Positions 41,756 through 50,074 of a DNA stretch of 64,000 bases are shown here, piece by piece. The DNA comes from Flavobacterium sp. Sd200 (lineage in GTDB: Bacteria; Bacteroidota; Bacteroidia; Flavobacteriales; Flavobacteriaceae). Location: NCBI RefSeq assembly GCF_009826935.1, contig NZ_WUMN01000003.1:186001-250000 (forward strand), given 5' to 3'. The position numbers were made by a program, and so were the translations under genes. The notes under the pieces are model-generated. The model searched no databases. It was given only the letters and a program-made list of their open reading frames with translations, and had not been told where the DNA came from. Position 1 is the first letter of the stretch. Every line of letters starts with the position of its first letter.

Positions 41756-42715
41756 ATGTCATATTATTCTAAGTCAATCATTTTTATACTTGCGGTGTTC
41801 GCTTTGATCTTGGGTTGCAGATCTTCGCAGCCTGATATGTCTGCCGGGGCGCAGGCCTATCTTGAAGAAGTGATTACGCTTTTGAAAACGAGTTCTGTAA
41901 ACAGGAATACTATCGATTGGGATAACTTTACAGCTAAAGTTACTGAACGGGCCAAGAATGCTAAAACAGTTGCAGACACTTATGATGCCGTGGCCTTTGC
42001 TGTGGCCGAACTTGGCGACCACCATAGTTATTTTGCTCCGAATATTGCTATAGCCGAAGATGCAGAAAAAAAAGAACTTCCCGTATATGAGGATGAGGCA
42101 GTACCCCAAGATATAGGTTATATCAGGTTGCCTTTTTGTATTGGCAACGAACAGCAAACACAAAGTTATATTGGCAGTATATTAAAGCAAATATCTGAGA
42201 GGGATAAGGCTAACCTTAAAGGCTGGATTGTTGATTTGCGGGGCAATTTTGGAGGCAATATGTGGCCCATGATAGTAGCAGTTGGCCCGATACTTGGTAA
42301 TGGGACAGTTGGTTATTTTATTGATGCTAATGGTAAAGCTGAAAGCTGGAAATATGCCGATGGAAAATCGTATGCCAATGATGTTGCTATGGAGCAGTAC
42401 AAAGAGGTGTACCACCTAAAAATAAGCCATCCGTATGTTGCCGTGCTTACAGATACCCTTACGGCAAGCTCTGGCGAGGCAATGGCAGTGGCGTTTAAAG
42501 GACGGCCTAAAACAAAAAGTTTCGGATTCAAAACCTATGGAGTTTCTACTGCTAATCAAAGCTACACACTGTCGGATGGATCGAGGATAAACCTGACACA
42601 GGCGATTTTTGCCGACAGGGATAAAAAAAGTTACGGTAAGTCTGTTTTGCCCGATGTAGAATGCAATCCCTCCGATGCTGTAAACCAAGCCATTGTATGG
42701 CTGCAAAGTCATTAA
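41756..42715 (+). CDS. S41 family peptidase, lipoprotein
   Basis: Tail-specific-protease-like serine peptidase (319 residues) anchored through lipobox LILGC (Cys21). The N-terminal helical region (to ~100) contains LGDHHSYF; the core has GWIVDLRGNFGGNMWPM and the nucleophile motif TLTASSGEAMAVAFKG, with a candidate general-base Lys a little downstream in TKSFGFKTYG. No PDZ domain is evident, so it belongs to the short PDZ-less branch. It ends 6 nt before the convergent GNAT gene. Confidence 0.88.
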   Translation: MSYYSKSIIFILAVFALILGCRSSQPDMSAGAQAYLEEVITLLKTSSVNRNTIDWDNFTAKVTERAKNAKTVADTYDAVAFAVAELGDHHSYFAPNIAIAEDAEKKELPVYEDEAVPQDIGYIRLPFCIGNEQQTQSYIGSILKQISERDKANLKGWIVDLRGNFGGNMWPMIVAVGPILGNGTVGYFIDANGKAESWKYADGKSYANDVAMEQYKEVYHLKISHPYVAVLTDTLTASSGEAMAVAFKGRPKTKSFGFKTYGVSTANQSYTLSDGSRINLTQAIFADRDKKSYGKSVLPDVECNPSDAVNQAIVWLQSH

Positions 42716-42721
42716 ATTGTT

Positions 42722-43264
42722 TTAATGTAAATATTCGTGCTTTAAAAGCGAGAACATAAGTGAGTCTTCCATAATGCCCTCTACCAAATAATGCTGGCGA
42801 AGCACGCCTTCCTGTATAAAACCAAACTTTGCTAATGTTTTAATGCTTGCGGTGTTGTAAGTGGCAGTCATGGCCTCCACACGGTGTAGGTTCATATTAT
42901 TAAAACCATAATCAAGAACTGCTTTTACTGCTTCGCTCATAATACCCTTTTGCATGTAATCACTACAATACAGGCCATAGCCAATCTCTGCCCGATTGTG
43001 CTGTGTGTACCAGGTGTGGTAACCACACCAGCCAATGACTTTACCGGTGGCGTTATCAGTGATTGTAAAATACAGGAACGATTTATTGAAGGTTGTAAGC
43101 CCTTTGTTGTATTTGTTTTTCTCTTTAGTTAAGGCGTCAATGGTTGGCAGGCCTAAAAAGTCCATGATCTCCCAATCTGAAAAGTGCGCATAAACATGAT
43201 CCAAAACTTCAGGATTTACGGTTTTAAGGGTGAGCCGTTCGGTATGGATTTCAGGGATGGTCAA
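42722..43264 (-). CDS. GNAT family N-acetyltransferase (RimJ/RimL-type)
   Basis: Cytoplasmic acetyltransferase (180 residues). IHTERLTLKTVNPE start, NKSFLYFTITDNATGKVIGWCGYH strand pair, and the acetyl-CoA loop region AEIGYGLYCSDYMQKGIMSEAV are typical of GNATs that modify protein N-termini or amino groups of small molecules. The C-terminal LAKFGFIQEGVLRQHYLVEG motif is also standard. It lies 8 nt after the DUF1493 gene and probably shares its transcript. Confidence 0.9.
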   Translation of the reverse strand: MTIPEIHTERLTLKTVNPEVLDHVYAHFSDWEIMDFLGLPTIDALTKEKNKYNKGLTTFNKSFLYFTITDNATGKVIGWCGYHTWYTQHNRAEIGYGLYCSDYMQKGIMSEAVKAVLDYGFNNMNLHRVEAMTATYNTASIKTLAKFGFIQEGVLRQHYLVEGIMEDSLMFSLLKHEYLH

Positions 43265-43272
43265 AGGTTTTT

Positions 43273-43719
43273 TTATGTAGATAATTTGATATTTATCTCA
43301 GAACGAAGTTTAAAATTTTTATGCAGATACCATGCTACCATATCTCCGAAAGTTAAGTCGAGTGTCTCTCTTTGCCAATATCCTTTAGGTGGCAATAAGT
43401 TTATTTTACCGTAACTTATTATTTTTATAAACCAAAAAGGTGATATTAAAATATAGTATAAAGTTGTAAAAGGACTAAATAATTCTCCTTCTGAAAGGAA
43501 ATGTTTGGAGTAATCAAAATCGTGGTGTCCCAAATCATATTTCTTAACAAACTTTTCAAGCAGTTCATAATTATCATCACCTGCCATTCCTAAGTCGTTT
43601 TCAATTTTTGTAGAAAGATTGTCAACTTTATCAAAACTTTCTTTTTCCAAAAAAGTTTTAACTTCCAAATAGGCACTCTTTAGAGTTACATAGTCTGCTG
43701 TAAAACTTTGACGTTCCAT
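43273..43719 (-). CDS. DUF1493 family, acyl-carrier-protein-like protein
   Basis: Protein of 148 residues with the DUF1493 pattern: IENDLGMAGDDNYELLEKFVKKY followed by FDYSKHF and, near the C-terminus, LTFGDMVAWYLHKNF. The family resembles acyl carrier proteins, but the carrier DSL serine position reads GDD here, so no phosphopantetheine site is seen. A hydrophobic segment LYYILISPFWFIKII (~85-100) interrupts it. DUF1493 is best known in enterobacteria. It is upstream of the GNAT gene. Its base composition is more A/T-rich than the neighbours. Function unknown. Confidence 0.72.
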   Translation of the reverse strand: MERQSFTADYVTLKSAYLEVKTFLEKESFDKVDNLSTKIENDLGMAGDDNYELLEKFVKKYDLGHHDFDYSKHFLSEGELFSPFTTLYYILISPFWFIKIISYGKINLLPPKGYWQRETLDLTFGDMVAWYLHKNFKLRSEINIKLST

Positions 43720-43740
43720 AGGGATAAATTATTTATGGAA
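43714..43740 (-). repeat. Inverted repeat over the DUF1493 start codon
   Basis: TTCCATA and TATGGAA (7 bp, 13-nt loop). The ATG at 43719-43717 lies in one arm, so the hairpin could mask it in mRNA. Confidence 0.4.
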
Positions 43741-43852
43741 TTTAAAATATTAATGAGTAACGACTTTTGGAGCCACAATCGAGTGCTCTAAGTAACTTCT
43801 TATTTACACACAACTTTCAAAAAAACTTTAAACCTGAAACCCGAAACAAAAT

Positions 43853-44743
43853 TTAAAGAATATGCTTTTGCGCTTTGTATGAAGAGCGCACCAATGCACC
43901 GCTTTCTACATGCCTAAAGCCCATTTCAAGACCTATAGTTTCATATTTTTTAAACTGCTCAGGAGTAATGAATTCTTTAACCGGAAGATGCTTTTTGCTT
44001 GGTTGCAGGTACTGGCCAATGGTAAGCACATCAAGATTCACGGCACGCAGGTCGGCCATAGTTTGTAGTACTTCTTCCTCGGTTTCGCCAAGGCCAAGCA
44101 TTATACCCGATTTTGTCCTGTTAATACCACTTGCTTTCAGGTAACGCAATACCTCAAGGCTACGCTCATATTTTGCCTGTATGCGCACCTCGCGGGTAAG
44201 ACGCTTTACGGTTTCCATATTGTGGCTAACCACTTCGGGCGATACCTGAACTATACGGTCTAATATGCGCTCTACACCCTGAAAATCGGGGATAAGGGTT
44301 TCAAGTGTAGTTTTTGGGTTCATCCTGCGAACGGCCTTAACCGTTTCTGCCCAAATAATAGATCCCATGTCTTTAAGGTCGTCGCGGTCTACACTGGTAA
44401 TAACGGCATGTTTAATGTTCATTATTTTTATAGAGCGGGCCACTTTTTCAGGTTCGTCCCAATCAACTGTTTCGGGTCTTCCGGTTTTAACACCGCAAAA
44501 GCCACAAGAGCGGGTACAAACATTACCCAAGATCATAAATGTAGCCGTGCCTTCGCCCCAGCATTCGCCCATATTGGGGCAACTGCCCGATGTGCATATA
44601 GTATTAAGCTTGTATTTGTCTACAAGCCCACGCAATTCTGTATATTTTTGGCCTGTAGGCAGTTTTACCCTTAGCCATTTTGGTTTTTGTGTTAAGAGCC
44701 CGTTAGAAGCCACGGGGCGGGCAGTGTCTAAAATAGTTTCCAT
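43853..44743 (-). CDS. lipA: Lipoyl synthase
   Basis: Radical SAM enzyme inserting two sulfur atoms into protein-bound octanoate to make lipoyl groups. Start at ATG 44743 ([10 protein letters not shown]), 296 residues; the open frame reaches 44794 but would overlap the -7 element at 44763-44770. Auxiliary cluster cysteines in [12 protein letters not shown], radical SAM CxxxCxxC in CTRSCGFC, and the C-terminal serine ligand in LVRSSYKA are all present. Confidence 0.97.
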   Translation of the reverse strand: METILDTARPVASNGLLTQKPKWLRVKLPTGQKYTELRGLVDKYKLNTICTSGSCPNMGECWGEGTATFMILGNVCTRSCGFCGVKTGRPETVDWDEPEKVARSIKIMNIKHAVITSVDRDDLKDMGSIIWAETVKAVRRMNPKTTLETLIPDFQGVERILDRIVQVSPEVVSHNMETVKRLTREVRIQAKYERSLEVLRYLKASGINRTKSGIMLGLGETEEEVLQTMADLRAVNLDVLTIGQYLQPSKKHLPVKEFITPEQFKKYETIGLEMGFRHVESGALVRSSYKAQKHIL

Positions 44744-44762
44744 TAGCGTAAACTTTAGGCCA

Positions 44763-44796
44763 CAAAGATAAGGTATATTTAAATACCACCGCACAA
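44763..44796 (-). promoter_or_regulatory. Promoter of lipA
   Basis: Minus-strand TTG (44796-44794), 23-nt spacer and TATCTTTG (44770-44763), 19 nt before the chosen ATG. Confidence 0.65.
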
Positions 44797-44844
44797 CACC
44801 AAAGAGGTTAAATGTTATGAAAGTTTACCAAAGGTCAGGCTACA

Positions 44845-44868
44845 AAAAAAGCTCCTTTCGGAGCTTTA
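44845..44868 (-). terminator. Rho-independent terminator after tonB
   Basis: Minus-strand stem AAAGCTCC/GGAGCTTT with a GAAA tetraloop followed by a T run, immediately after the tonB stop. Confidence 0.92.
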
Positions 44869-44871
44869 ATA

Positions 44872-45717
44872 TTATTTCATGTTTACCACTATGGGCAAAC
44901 TATAGGCCGTTCTAACGGGCTTGCCATTCTTTTTGCCGGGTTCCCATTTGGTTTTTATAGACTGTAGTACCCTTATAGCTTCTTTTGCCATTCCGTTGCC
45001 CGGATCTCTGGCTACTTTTATGTTGCTCATACTTCCGTCTTTTTCTACGATGAATGATACATATACTTTTAGTACCGAATTGCTGGCTATGTCGGGTGTC
45101 CTGAATTTTTTGCCCACCTGCTCATAAAATTCTTTCATCCCGCCTGGAAAGAAAGGCATAACATCTACAGCGGCCGTGGTTATAATTTCTGTCCCTTCGC
45201 CTTCATCATTTTCTCCGGTACCTCCCGGTACACCAGCTGTTGTTGATGTTGTACTTATGCCTCCCTCAGTACCCGGTGTAGTAACGCTGCCTGGATTGCT
45301 AGTATGTACATCGTTTATAGTTGGCGGTGTCTCTACAGGTTCAGATGTGGGGGCAAGTGGTTTAAAACGTGTAGTAGGGGCAGAGGCTGCCGGGGCTGCT
45401 GCTTTTGGAGCAGGTTCTTCAAATACAGGCTCGGGTTTAGGCTTCTCAGGTTCTTTTTCTTTAAAAACAGGAGGCTCAATATCATGAATTATAATTTCGC
45501 GAGTGGTTTTTTCTGTTACTACAGCTTCCGTAGGGCTTAAATAATTTGCAGCGGCAGGTATACCGACTAAACTTACCATAAGACCAATGCCCAGTAAAAG
45601 GGCAAGTCCTGTTGTTTTAGAATCTTCACGGCGCAGTTGGTAGGCACCGTATTTTTTGTTGCGGCCTTCAAATACAAGATCGATCCACGCTGGGTCGAAA
45701 ACGCTTACTTTTGACAT
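44872..45717 (-). CDS. tonB: Energy transducer TonB
   Basis: Links the proton-motive force via ExbBD to TonB-dependent outer-membrane transporters. 281 residues: cytoplasmic N-terminus (FDPAWIDLVFEGRNKKYGAYQLR, typical of Bacteroidota TonB), one membrane helix at ~36-60, a Pro/Glu/Lys-rich periplasmic linker followed by Ala/Thr/Gly-rich sequence to ~180, and a C-terminal TonB domain (~190-281: YVSFIVEKDGSMSNIKVARD, KTKWEPGKKNGKPVRTAYSLP). exbB/exbD are not adjacent. The upstream gap is structured. Confidence 0.94.
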   Translation of the reverse strand: MSKVSVFDPAWIDLVFEGRNKKYGAYQLRREDSKTTGLALLLGIGLMVSLVGIPAAANYLSPTEAVVTEKTTREIIIHDIEPPVFKEKEPEKPKPEPVFEEPAPKAAAPAASAPTTRFKPLAPTSEPVETPPTINDVHTSNPGSVTTPGTEGGISTTSTTAGVPGGTGENDEGEGTEIITTAAVDVMPFFPGGMKEFYEQVGKKFRTPDIASNSVLKVYVSFIVEKDGSMSNIKVARDPGNGMAKEAIRVLQSIKTKWEPGKKNGKPVRTAYSLPIVVNMK

Positions 45718-45725
45718 AATAGATT

Positions 45726-45803
45726 GATTTTTTATGGTTTGAACTATTTATAACTATAACGATATAGTATGAGCGCATAGTATATTGTTTACCATAAAAA
45801 ATC
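45726..45803. repeat. 13-bp inverted repeat enclosing smaller palindromes upstream of tonB
   Basis: GATTTTTTATGGT (45726-45738) and its exact complement ACCATAAAAAATC (45791-45803) frame a 52-nt segment with ACTATA-ACGA-TATAGT, TATG-AGCG-CATA and a direct repeat ATAGTAT. It lies 9 nt upstream of the tonB start. A regulator site or a long RNA hairpin are both possible. Confidence 0.6.
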
Positions 45804-45910
45804 ACGATAAATTCTTTAGAACGTGTAGTTTATATGATGGGCTAAAAGAAAACGTTGCGTTATTGTTGGTAAATGAAGCATTGAGTACTTATTGTATTGC
45901 TAAAACAAAC

Positions 45911-45928
45911 GTGTTTTGACTGAAACAC
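45911..45928 (-). terminator. Weak terminator after the sigma-factor gene
   Basis: Minus-strand GTGTTT/AAACAC stem with 6-nt loop followed by a T-rich stretch, touching the stop codon. A/T-rich and short, so low strength. Confidence 0.4.
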
Positions 45929-46491
45929 TATTTTTTTGTCAATATTTCTAACAGCAGTTTTTTAGCTCGAAGAAGCTTAACTTTAACATTATTTAACGGT
46001 TCGCCAAGCTGGTTTGCTATTTCCTGATAACTCATCTCCTGAAAATATCGAAGCTGTATTACTTCCTGATACTGCGGTTTTAAATGCTTTATGCACGATA
46101 AAAGGTGCGAAAGGTTTTGTTCTATGATCAGTTTGTCTTCTGCAGATGGCGATGTGTCAGCAATATTGTAGGCGTCTTCATCTTCTTCATCAGTGATCTC
46201 TACAAACAGCGATGATTTTTTCTTGCGAAGCAAATCAATGTGCACATTCTTAGCAATTGCAATAAGCCAGGTATTAAAGGCATAATCCGGGTTGTAGGTG
46301 GCAATCCTGTCAAAAGCCTTACTAAAGGTTTCTATTACAATGTCTTCGGTGTCGGTTTCATTTTGAGTGCGTTTCAGCATAAAACCATATACTTCGTTCC
46401 AGTAATGATGCAGTAAAAAGGTAAAGGCAACCTGATCGCCTGTTTTGGCCTTTTCTATGTTGTCAAGTATAAGCTTGGGGGTTATTTCCAA
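45928..46491 (-). CDS. Sigma-70 family (ECF-type) RNA polymerase sigma factor
   Basis: 187 residues from TTG 46491 (LEITPKLILDNIEKAK). The open frame extends upstream to 46626, but that part reads inside the glycosyltransferase gene and has no sigma-like sequence. Region 2 is at ~25-95 (AFTFLLHHYWNEVYGFMLKR, FNTWLIAIAKNVHIDLLRKK); an acidic linker (TDEEDEDAYN) and region 4 (LKPQYQEVIQLRYFQEMSYQEIANQL, then LLRAKKLL) follow. The start overlaps the glycosyltransferase stop by 10 nt, suggesting translational coupling. No anti-sigma gene is adjacent. Confidence 0.88.
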   Translation of the reverse strand: MEITPKLILDNIEKAKTGDQVAFTFLLHHYWNEVYGFMLKRTQNETDTEDIVIETFSKAFDRIATYNPDYAFNTWLIAIAKNVHIDLLRKKKSSLFVEITDEEDEDAYNIADTSPSAEDKLIIEQNLSHLLSCIKHLKPQYQEVIQLRYFQEMSYQEIANQLGEPLNNVKVKLLRAKKLLLEILTKK

Positions 46492-47585
46492 TGTACCGGT
46501 TTTGAGGTAAGGTTGGCTATATAAACATATAGCTGTGTGAAGATAAGGATAATTTCCATAACCGGAAACCAATAGGCCGCATCTTTTTCGTTTAGCCTGG
46601 CAGCACTCTGCGCAACGGTTATCCATGCGGCAATGTAGCGAATGGCTATTACAGGTACAATAAACATCCAGTTGTATTGCAATGCCAGTAAAACTATTGC
46701 CAACACAAAAAAGGCCACCTGAAAGAATGTAAACAGTTTTACTACAAATCTGTCTAAAGGTTTAAAAAATGATGCCGTAAAGGCTGCCCTGCGTTTTTCT
46801 TTTATAAACTCGGCAAAGGTTTTTTGGGCTTTACTGTAGGTAAAACTCTCCGGAGCATAGCAAACAGCAGTGTTTTTTTTGGTTGCGGCATCGTTTACAA
46901 AAAGCGCATCGGCACCTGTGGGTATGCTCATGTGGTTTATGTAGCCATTACGTTTAAAGAACTCGTCTTTTTTGTAGGCAAGGTTGCGTCCGTCTCCTGT
47001 AAAAGGTTTGCCCAGCTTGGCCCATGCAAACTGCTGGGTTGCGGTTATAATAGCATTAAAACGGATGATCTTGTTTAGGAACGATTTTGTTTTTTCGTAG
47101 GCACTGTAGCCCAAAATAATAGTTTTGTTTAGCGTAAACTGAGAGGTCATGCTCAGTATCCAGTCGGGCGAAGTGGGGTAGCAGTGGGCGTCTGTAAAAA
47201 GCAGGTAGTCTTTTCGGGCAGCTTTAATGCCCAGGGTAAGCGCATATTTTTTGTTGCCCCAAAAGGCCTCATTGTTCTCCACTTTTACAAGGCGGATGTT
47301 AGCATACTGCTTTTCAAACTCTTCAAAAACATCCAGGGTTTCATCGCTCGAAGCGTTGTCTATAAGCACCAGTTCAAAATCAGGATAGTTTTGTGTGGCA
47401 AGAACAGGTATAAGCTCTTTTACCTTTTCGGCATCGTTCTTTGCGCACACCACTACCGATACCGACAGTCTTTTTGGGGTAATAGCCTGTGGTTTGGCAA
47501 ATGAGAATTTGCCAAAAATACCAAGGTAATAAACAAGTTGTACTACCGCAACGGCAACAAAAACATAAAAAATAATGTTGAGCAT
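46482..47585 (-). CDS. Family 2 glycosyltransferase, membrane-associated
   Basis: 367 residues. N-terminal helix (IIFYVFVAVAVVQLVYYLGI), GT-A domain from about residue 42 (SVSVVVCAKNDAEKVKELIP), VLIDNASSDETLD, a metal-site-like FTDAHCYP and GDGRNLAYKK, then two C-terminal membrane helices (~285-365). Transfers a sugar from a nucleotide donor to a lipid-linked or surface acceptor at the inner membrane; the substrate is not known. Shares a transcript with the sigma factor. Confidence 0.9.
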   Translation of the reverse strand: MLNIIFYVFVAVAVVQLVYYLGIFGKFSFAKPQAITPKRLSVSVVVCAKNDAEKVKELIPVLATQNYPDFELVLIDNASSDETLDVFEEFEKQYANIRLVKVENNEAFWGNKKYALTLGIKAARKDYLLFTDAHCYPTSPDWILSMTSQFTLNKTIILGYSAYEKTKSFLNKIIRFNAIITATQQFAWAKLGKPFTGDGRNLAYKKDEFFKRNGYINHMSIPTGADALFVNDAATKKNTAVCYAPESFTYSKAQKTFAEFIKEKRRAAFTASFFKPLDRFVVKLFTFFQVAFFVLAIVLLALQYNWMFIVPVIAIRYIAAWITVAQSAARLNEKDAAYWFPVMEIILIFTQLYVYIANLTSKPVHWK

Positions 47586-47604
47586 ACAGGCTTATAATTT
47601 TGGG

Positions 47605-47612
47605 CAAAATTA
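47605..47612 (-). promoter_or_regulatory. -7 promoter element of the glycosyltransferase-sigma operon
   Basis: Minus-strand TAATTTTG, perfect consensus, 19 nt before ATG 47585. No clear -33 element. Confidence 0.5.
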
Positions 47613-47688
47613 AGTAAAACGCCTTAAGTAGCAGTTATAAATTTTAACATCTGCTTTATTTTTTTGCAAGTGGCTTAGCGGGCAGTTT

Positions 47689-49152
47689 TTAATTCCATTT
47701 AAAACCTCTCGAAACCGGTATCTCTTCTTTGTTTTTAAGTATTACTGTGCTGCTGTTGGTTGCCTGAATGTAGTTGGTATTTACAATGTATGAGCGGTGG
47801 CATTTTACAAAGTTGGGAGGAAGCTCGCTGCTTAGCTGGCTCAGTTTGCCGCGCACAAAATGCTTTTTGCCATCTTTGCTAAAGGCATGCAGGTAGTGGT
47901 CTTCGGCTTTAACATACATAAGGTCGTTGAGGTAAATTTTGGTCTTGTCTTTTAGCGTAATATAGTCCTGTATCACAATGTTTTTTACCTTTTCGAGCTC
48001 TTCTACGGTTTTAGTGTGCTGCTCTTCTATCTGAGCTTTTTCGGCCTGTACGGTTTGCTTTTCGGCTTCTAGTTTTTTCTTGTTATAATCTACTTTTTTC
48101 CAACGTATAAAGGAATAAAGAGCCAGTAAAAACACCAAAAACAACAATGTGCTGAATATTATCCTGTGGCGTTCAAACCTTTCTTTTATACCACTGAGCA
48201 ATGATATTTGCCTGTCTTTTTGCTTAACCTCATATTTCACGTCTATATCGTGTATGGCAATATTTTGTTCCTCATCATTTATTTGTTTTTCAAGGTCAAG
48301 ATACAGCTTTTGATATTTGCGACGATTAGGCTGGTCGTTCACGGCATCATAGCTTTCCATGAGTTTTTTGTATATAAGACGAGTGGTCTTAGCTTTGTAT
48401 TTAGGTATTTGTATTGCCTCCGCCTTTTTTAGCCACTTAATGGCTTCAGGGTAGTTTTGTTCGAAAAAATAGCAAACTCCATACACACAATAGTTGCAGC
48501 AAAGATCAAAATCATTGCCTGCGCCCAAGTCCAAATATTTGCGGCTTTTATCGAGATAGGAACGTGACGTTTTAAAATTTCCAAGCTTGGTCTCTACTAC
48601 GGCCAAATTGTGGTTAAGATCTGCAAAGGCTTGTATGTTGCCGTCGGCATGTTTTAAGCCTTTGTTATAATATACTTTAGCGGTGTCGAGCATTTCTGCA
48701 TTGTCAGTAAGGTCATAATAATCGACCGCTTTGGTGCCTAAAAGACTGTAACATTTAGCGAGTTTTTGATCGTTGTCGGTTTCTTTGGCGTAGTTGTAGT
48801 ATTCTTTAAAAAAACTGTTGCCGTATTTGGTGTAATTTTCCTGAGACGAAATTAGTTTATGAATTTCAAAGGCCATCTCTTTAGAAAATTCTGTGAGCCT
48901 GAGTTTTTCGAAACGCTGTTTGGCGAGCATATAATATTTAAGGGCAATATCTTCGTGGTTTAAATATTCATAACATTTTCCCACAGCATAATAATTGCCG
49001 GCTACTTCTTTAGCGGTAGCCGGCTTGTTTTTTTTAGCTTTATGTAAATATTCCTGAGGGTTAGATGTAGCCTCTTTAGGTATAAAAGCCTGTAGGTTTT
49101 GCCCATTGCAAGCCCATGCCAGCAGGAATAGAAATAAAGTGATATACCTCAT
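47689..49152 (-). CDS. Membrane-anchored TPR and LytTR DNA-binding regulator
   Basis: 487 residues. N-terminal signal-like segment (1-17), a periplasmic helical TPR array (~40-300), one membrane helix at ~327-347 (FSTLLFLVFLLALYSF), a coiled coil (~355-395) and a cytoplasmic LytTR DNA-binding domain (~395-487: DKTKIYLNDLMYVKAEDHYLHAF, RGKLSQL, FVKCHRSYIVN). It resembles TPR histidine kinases of Bacteroidota with the kinase replaced by LytTR, so it could signal from periplasm to DNA in one polypeptide. The start overlaps the upstream gene's stop by one nt. Confidence 0.88.
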   Translation of the reverse strand: MRYITLFLFLLAWACNGQNLQAFIPKEATSNPQEYLHKAKKNKPATAKEVAGNYYAVGKCYEYLNHEDIALKYYMLAKQRFEKLRLTEFSKEMAFEIHKLISSQENYTKYGNSFFKEYYNYAKETDNDQKLAKCYSLLGTKAVDYYDLTDNAEMLDTAKVYYNKGLKHADGNIQAFADLNHNLAVVETKLGNFKTSRSYLDKSRKYLDLGAGNDFDLCCNYCVYGVCYFFEQNYPEAIKWLKKAEAIQIPKYKAKTTRLIYKKLMESYDAVNDQPNRRKYQKLYLDLEKQINDEEQNIAIHDIDVKYEVKQKDRQISLLSGIKERFERHRIIFSTLLFLVFLLALYSFIRWKKVDYNKKKLEAEKQTVQAEKAQIEEQHTKTVEELEKVKNIVIQDYITLKDKTKIYLNDLMYVKAEDHYLHAFSKDGKKHFVRGKLSQLSSELPPNFVKCHRSYIVNTNYIQATNSSTVILKNKEEIPVSRGFKWN

Positions 49153-49817
49153 TATTTAACTTTTAAAATAAGGTCGCCTTTGGCGAGTTTTGGGGTCAAT
49201 ATTCCTTTTTTGCCGAATGATTCACATTCTTCATTTTCAGGTGTGTATGTGTATGGGTCTATGATTATTTCAGAATTATATTTGTTCCATTGCTGGTTAA
49301 GTGCCGTAAGTGAATCTGAAGATATATGATTGTCAGGATTTTTTTCTATTCTATAAACATAATAAGGTGTTAGAGACAAAAAAGTGTTAGCTGATTTTTC
49401 ATTAATAGCCATTATTCTAACCTTTTGGTCTACATCCCATTCATACCTATTTTCAAGGTTAAATGATACACTCATTGGTATCTCTGCGGCGGCATCACGA
49501 AGATTGTCAATGTTATTGTATCTAAAGACAAGTGCATAATGCCCATCATATTTAATTAAGAGCGGTGGTCCTGCAAACGCATATTTTTTATTATCATTTC
49601 CAAAATGATTTTTTACCATGAGTTCAATAAACACATCGATCCTATTGTTATTAGTTTTTTTTAATACTGCTTTTATAAATTGGTACTCTGTCCATTCATT
49701 AGAGTTCGACGGAGGAGGAAGTGTGGTAGTAGCAGTAGTTTCTAAAACAATAATTTCTGTTTCAGTGTTTGCGATTGTTGCAGTTTGAACTTCTTCTGCA
49801 GTTGGTTTTGGTTCCAT
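49152..49817 (-). CDS. Protein of unknown function, coupled to the LytTR gene
   Basis: 221 residues, not recognised. Acidic/Thr-rich N-terminus (to ~40, ending TLPPPSNSNEW) followed by a mixed alpha/beta region (EYQFIKAVLKKTNNNRIDVF, KYDGHYALVFRYNNIDNLRD). No signal peptide or membrane helix, so probably cytoplasmic. Overlaps the LytTR gene by one nt; a shared operon and possibly a shared pathway are inferred. Confidence 0.7.
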   Translation of the reverse strand: MEPKPTAEEVQTATIANTETEIIVLETTATTTLPPPSNSNEWTEYQFIKAVLKKTNNNRIDVFIELMVKNHFGNDNKKYAFAGPPLLIKYDGHYALVFRYNNIDNLRDAAAEIPMSVSFNLENRYEWDVDQKVRIMAINEKSANTFLSLTPYYVYRIEKNPDNHISSDSLTALNQQWNKYNSEIIIDPYTYTPENEECESFGKKGILTPKLAKGDLILKVK

Positions 49818-50015
49818 AATGTGATTGGTTTAAGATAATAATTGGTTTATAAATTTAGTGAAATTTTAACAAGTACGCGTCCTTGATGAAAATTTAATAC
49901 ACTCCAAAACAACAACAAACCAGTGGGTTGCAAAAATAAATGTCGTGAAATGCACAGAAAATAGCGCCAAATGCATTGTAGGAAAAATGCTTCGCTTTAA
50001 GTACAGCCTGAAAGC

Positions 50016-50056
50016 AAAAAATCCGCGATTCAAAACTCTGAATCGCGGATTTTTTT
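50016..50056 (-). terminator. Strong terminator after murB
   Basis: Perfect 17-bp inverted repeat (core ATCCGCGATTCA) with a 6-nt loop, A/T runs on both sides, able to act on either strand. It lies 19 nt past the murB stop. Confidence 0.92.
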
Positions 50057-50074
50057 AGATGTTTTAAGAGTGCT

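Noticed and set aside
46492..46626. N-terminal extension of the sigma-factor frame
   Set aside because: It is out-of-frame sequence inside the glycosyltransferase gene, Cys-rich, and without sigma-factor similarity.
49946..49974. Short inverted repeat AATGCA/TGCATT in the gap before murB's terminator
   Set aside because: Only 6 bp with a 17-nt loop in A/T-rich DNA; expected by chance and not near a start codon.
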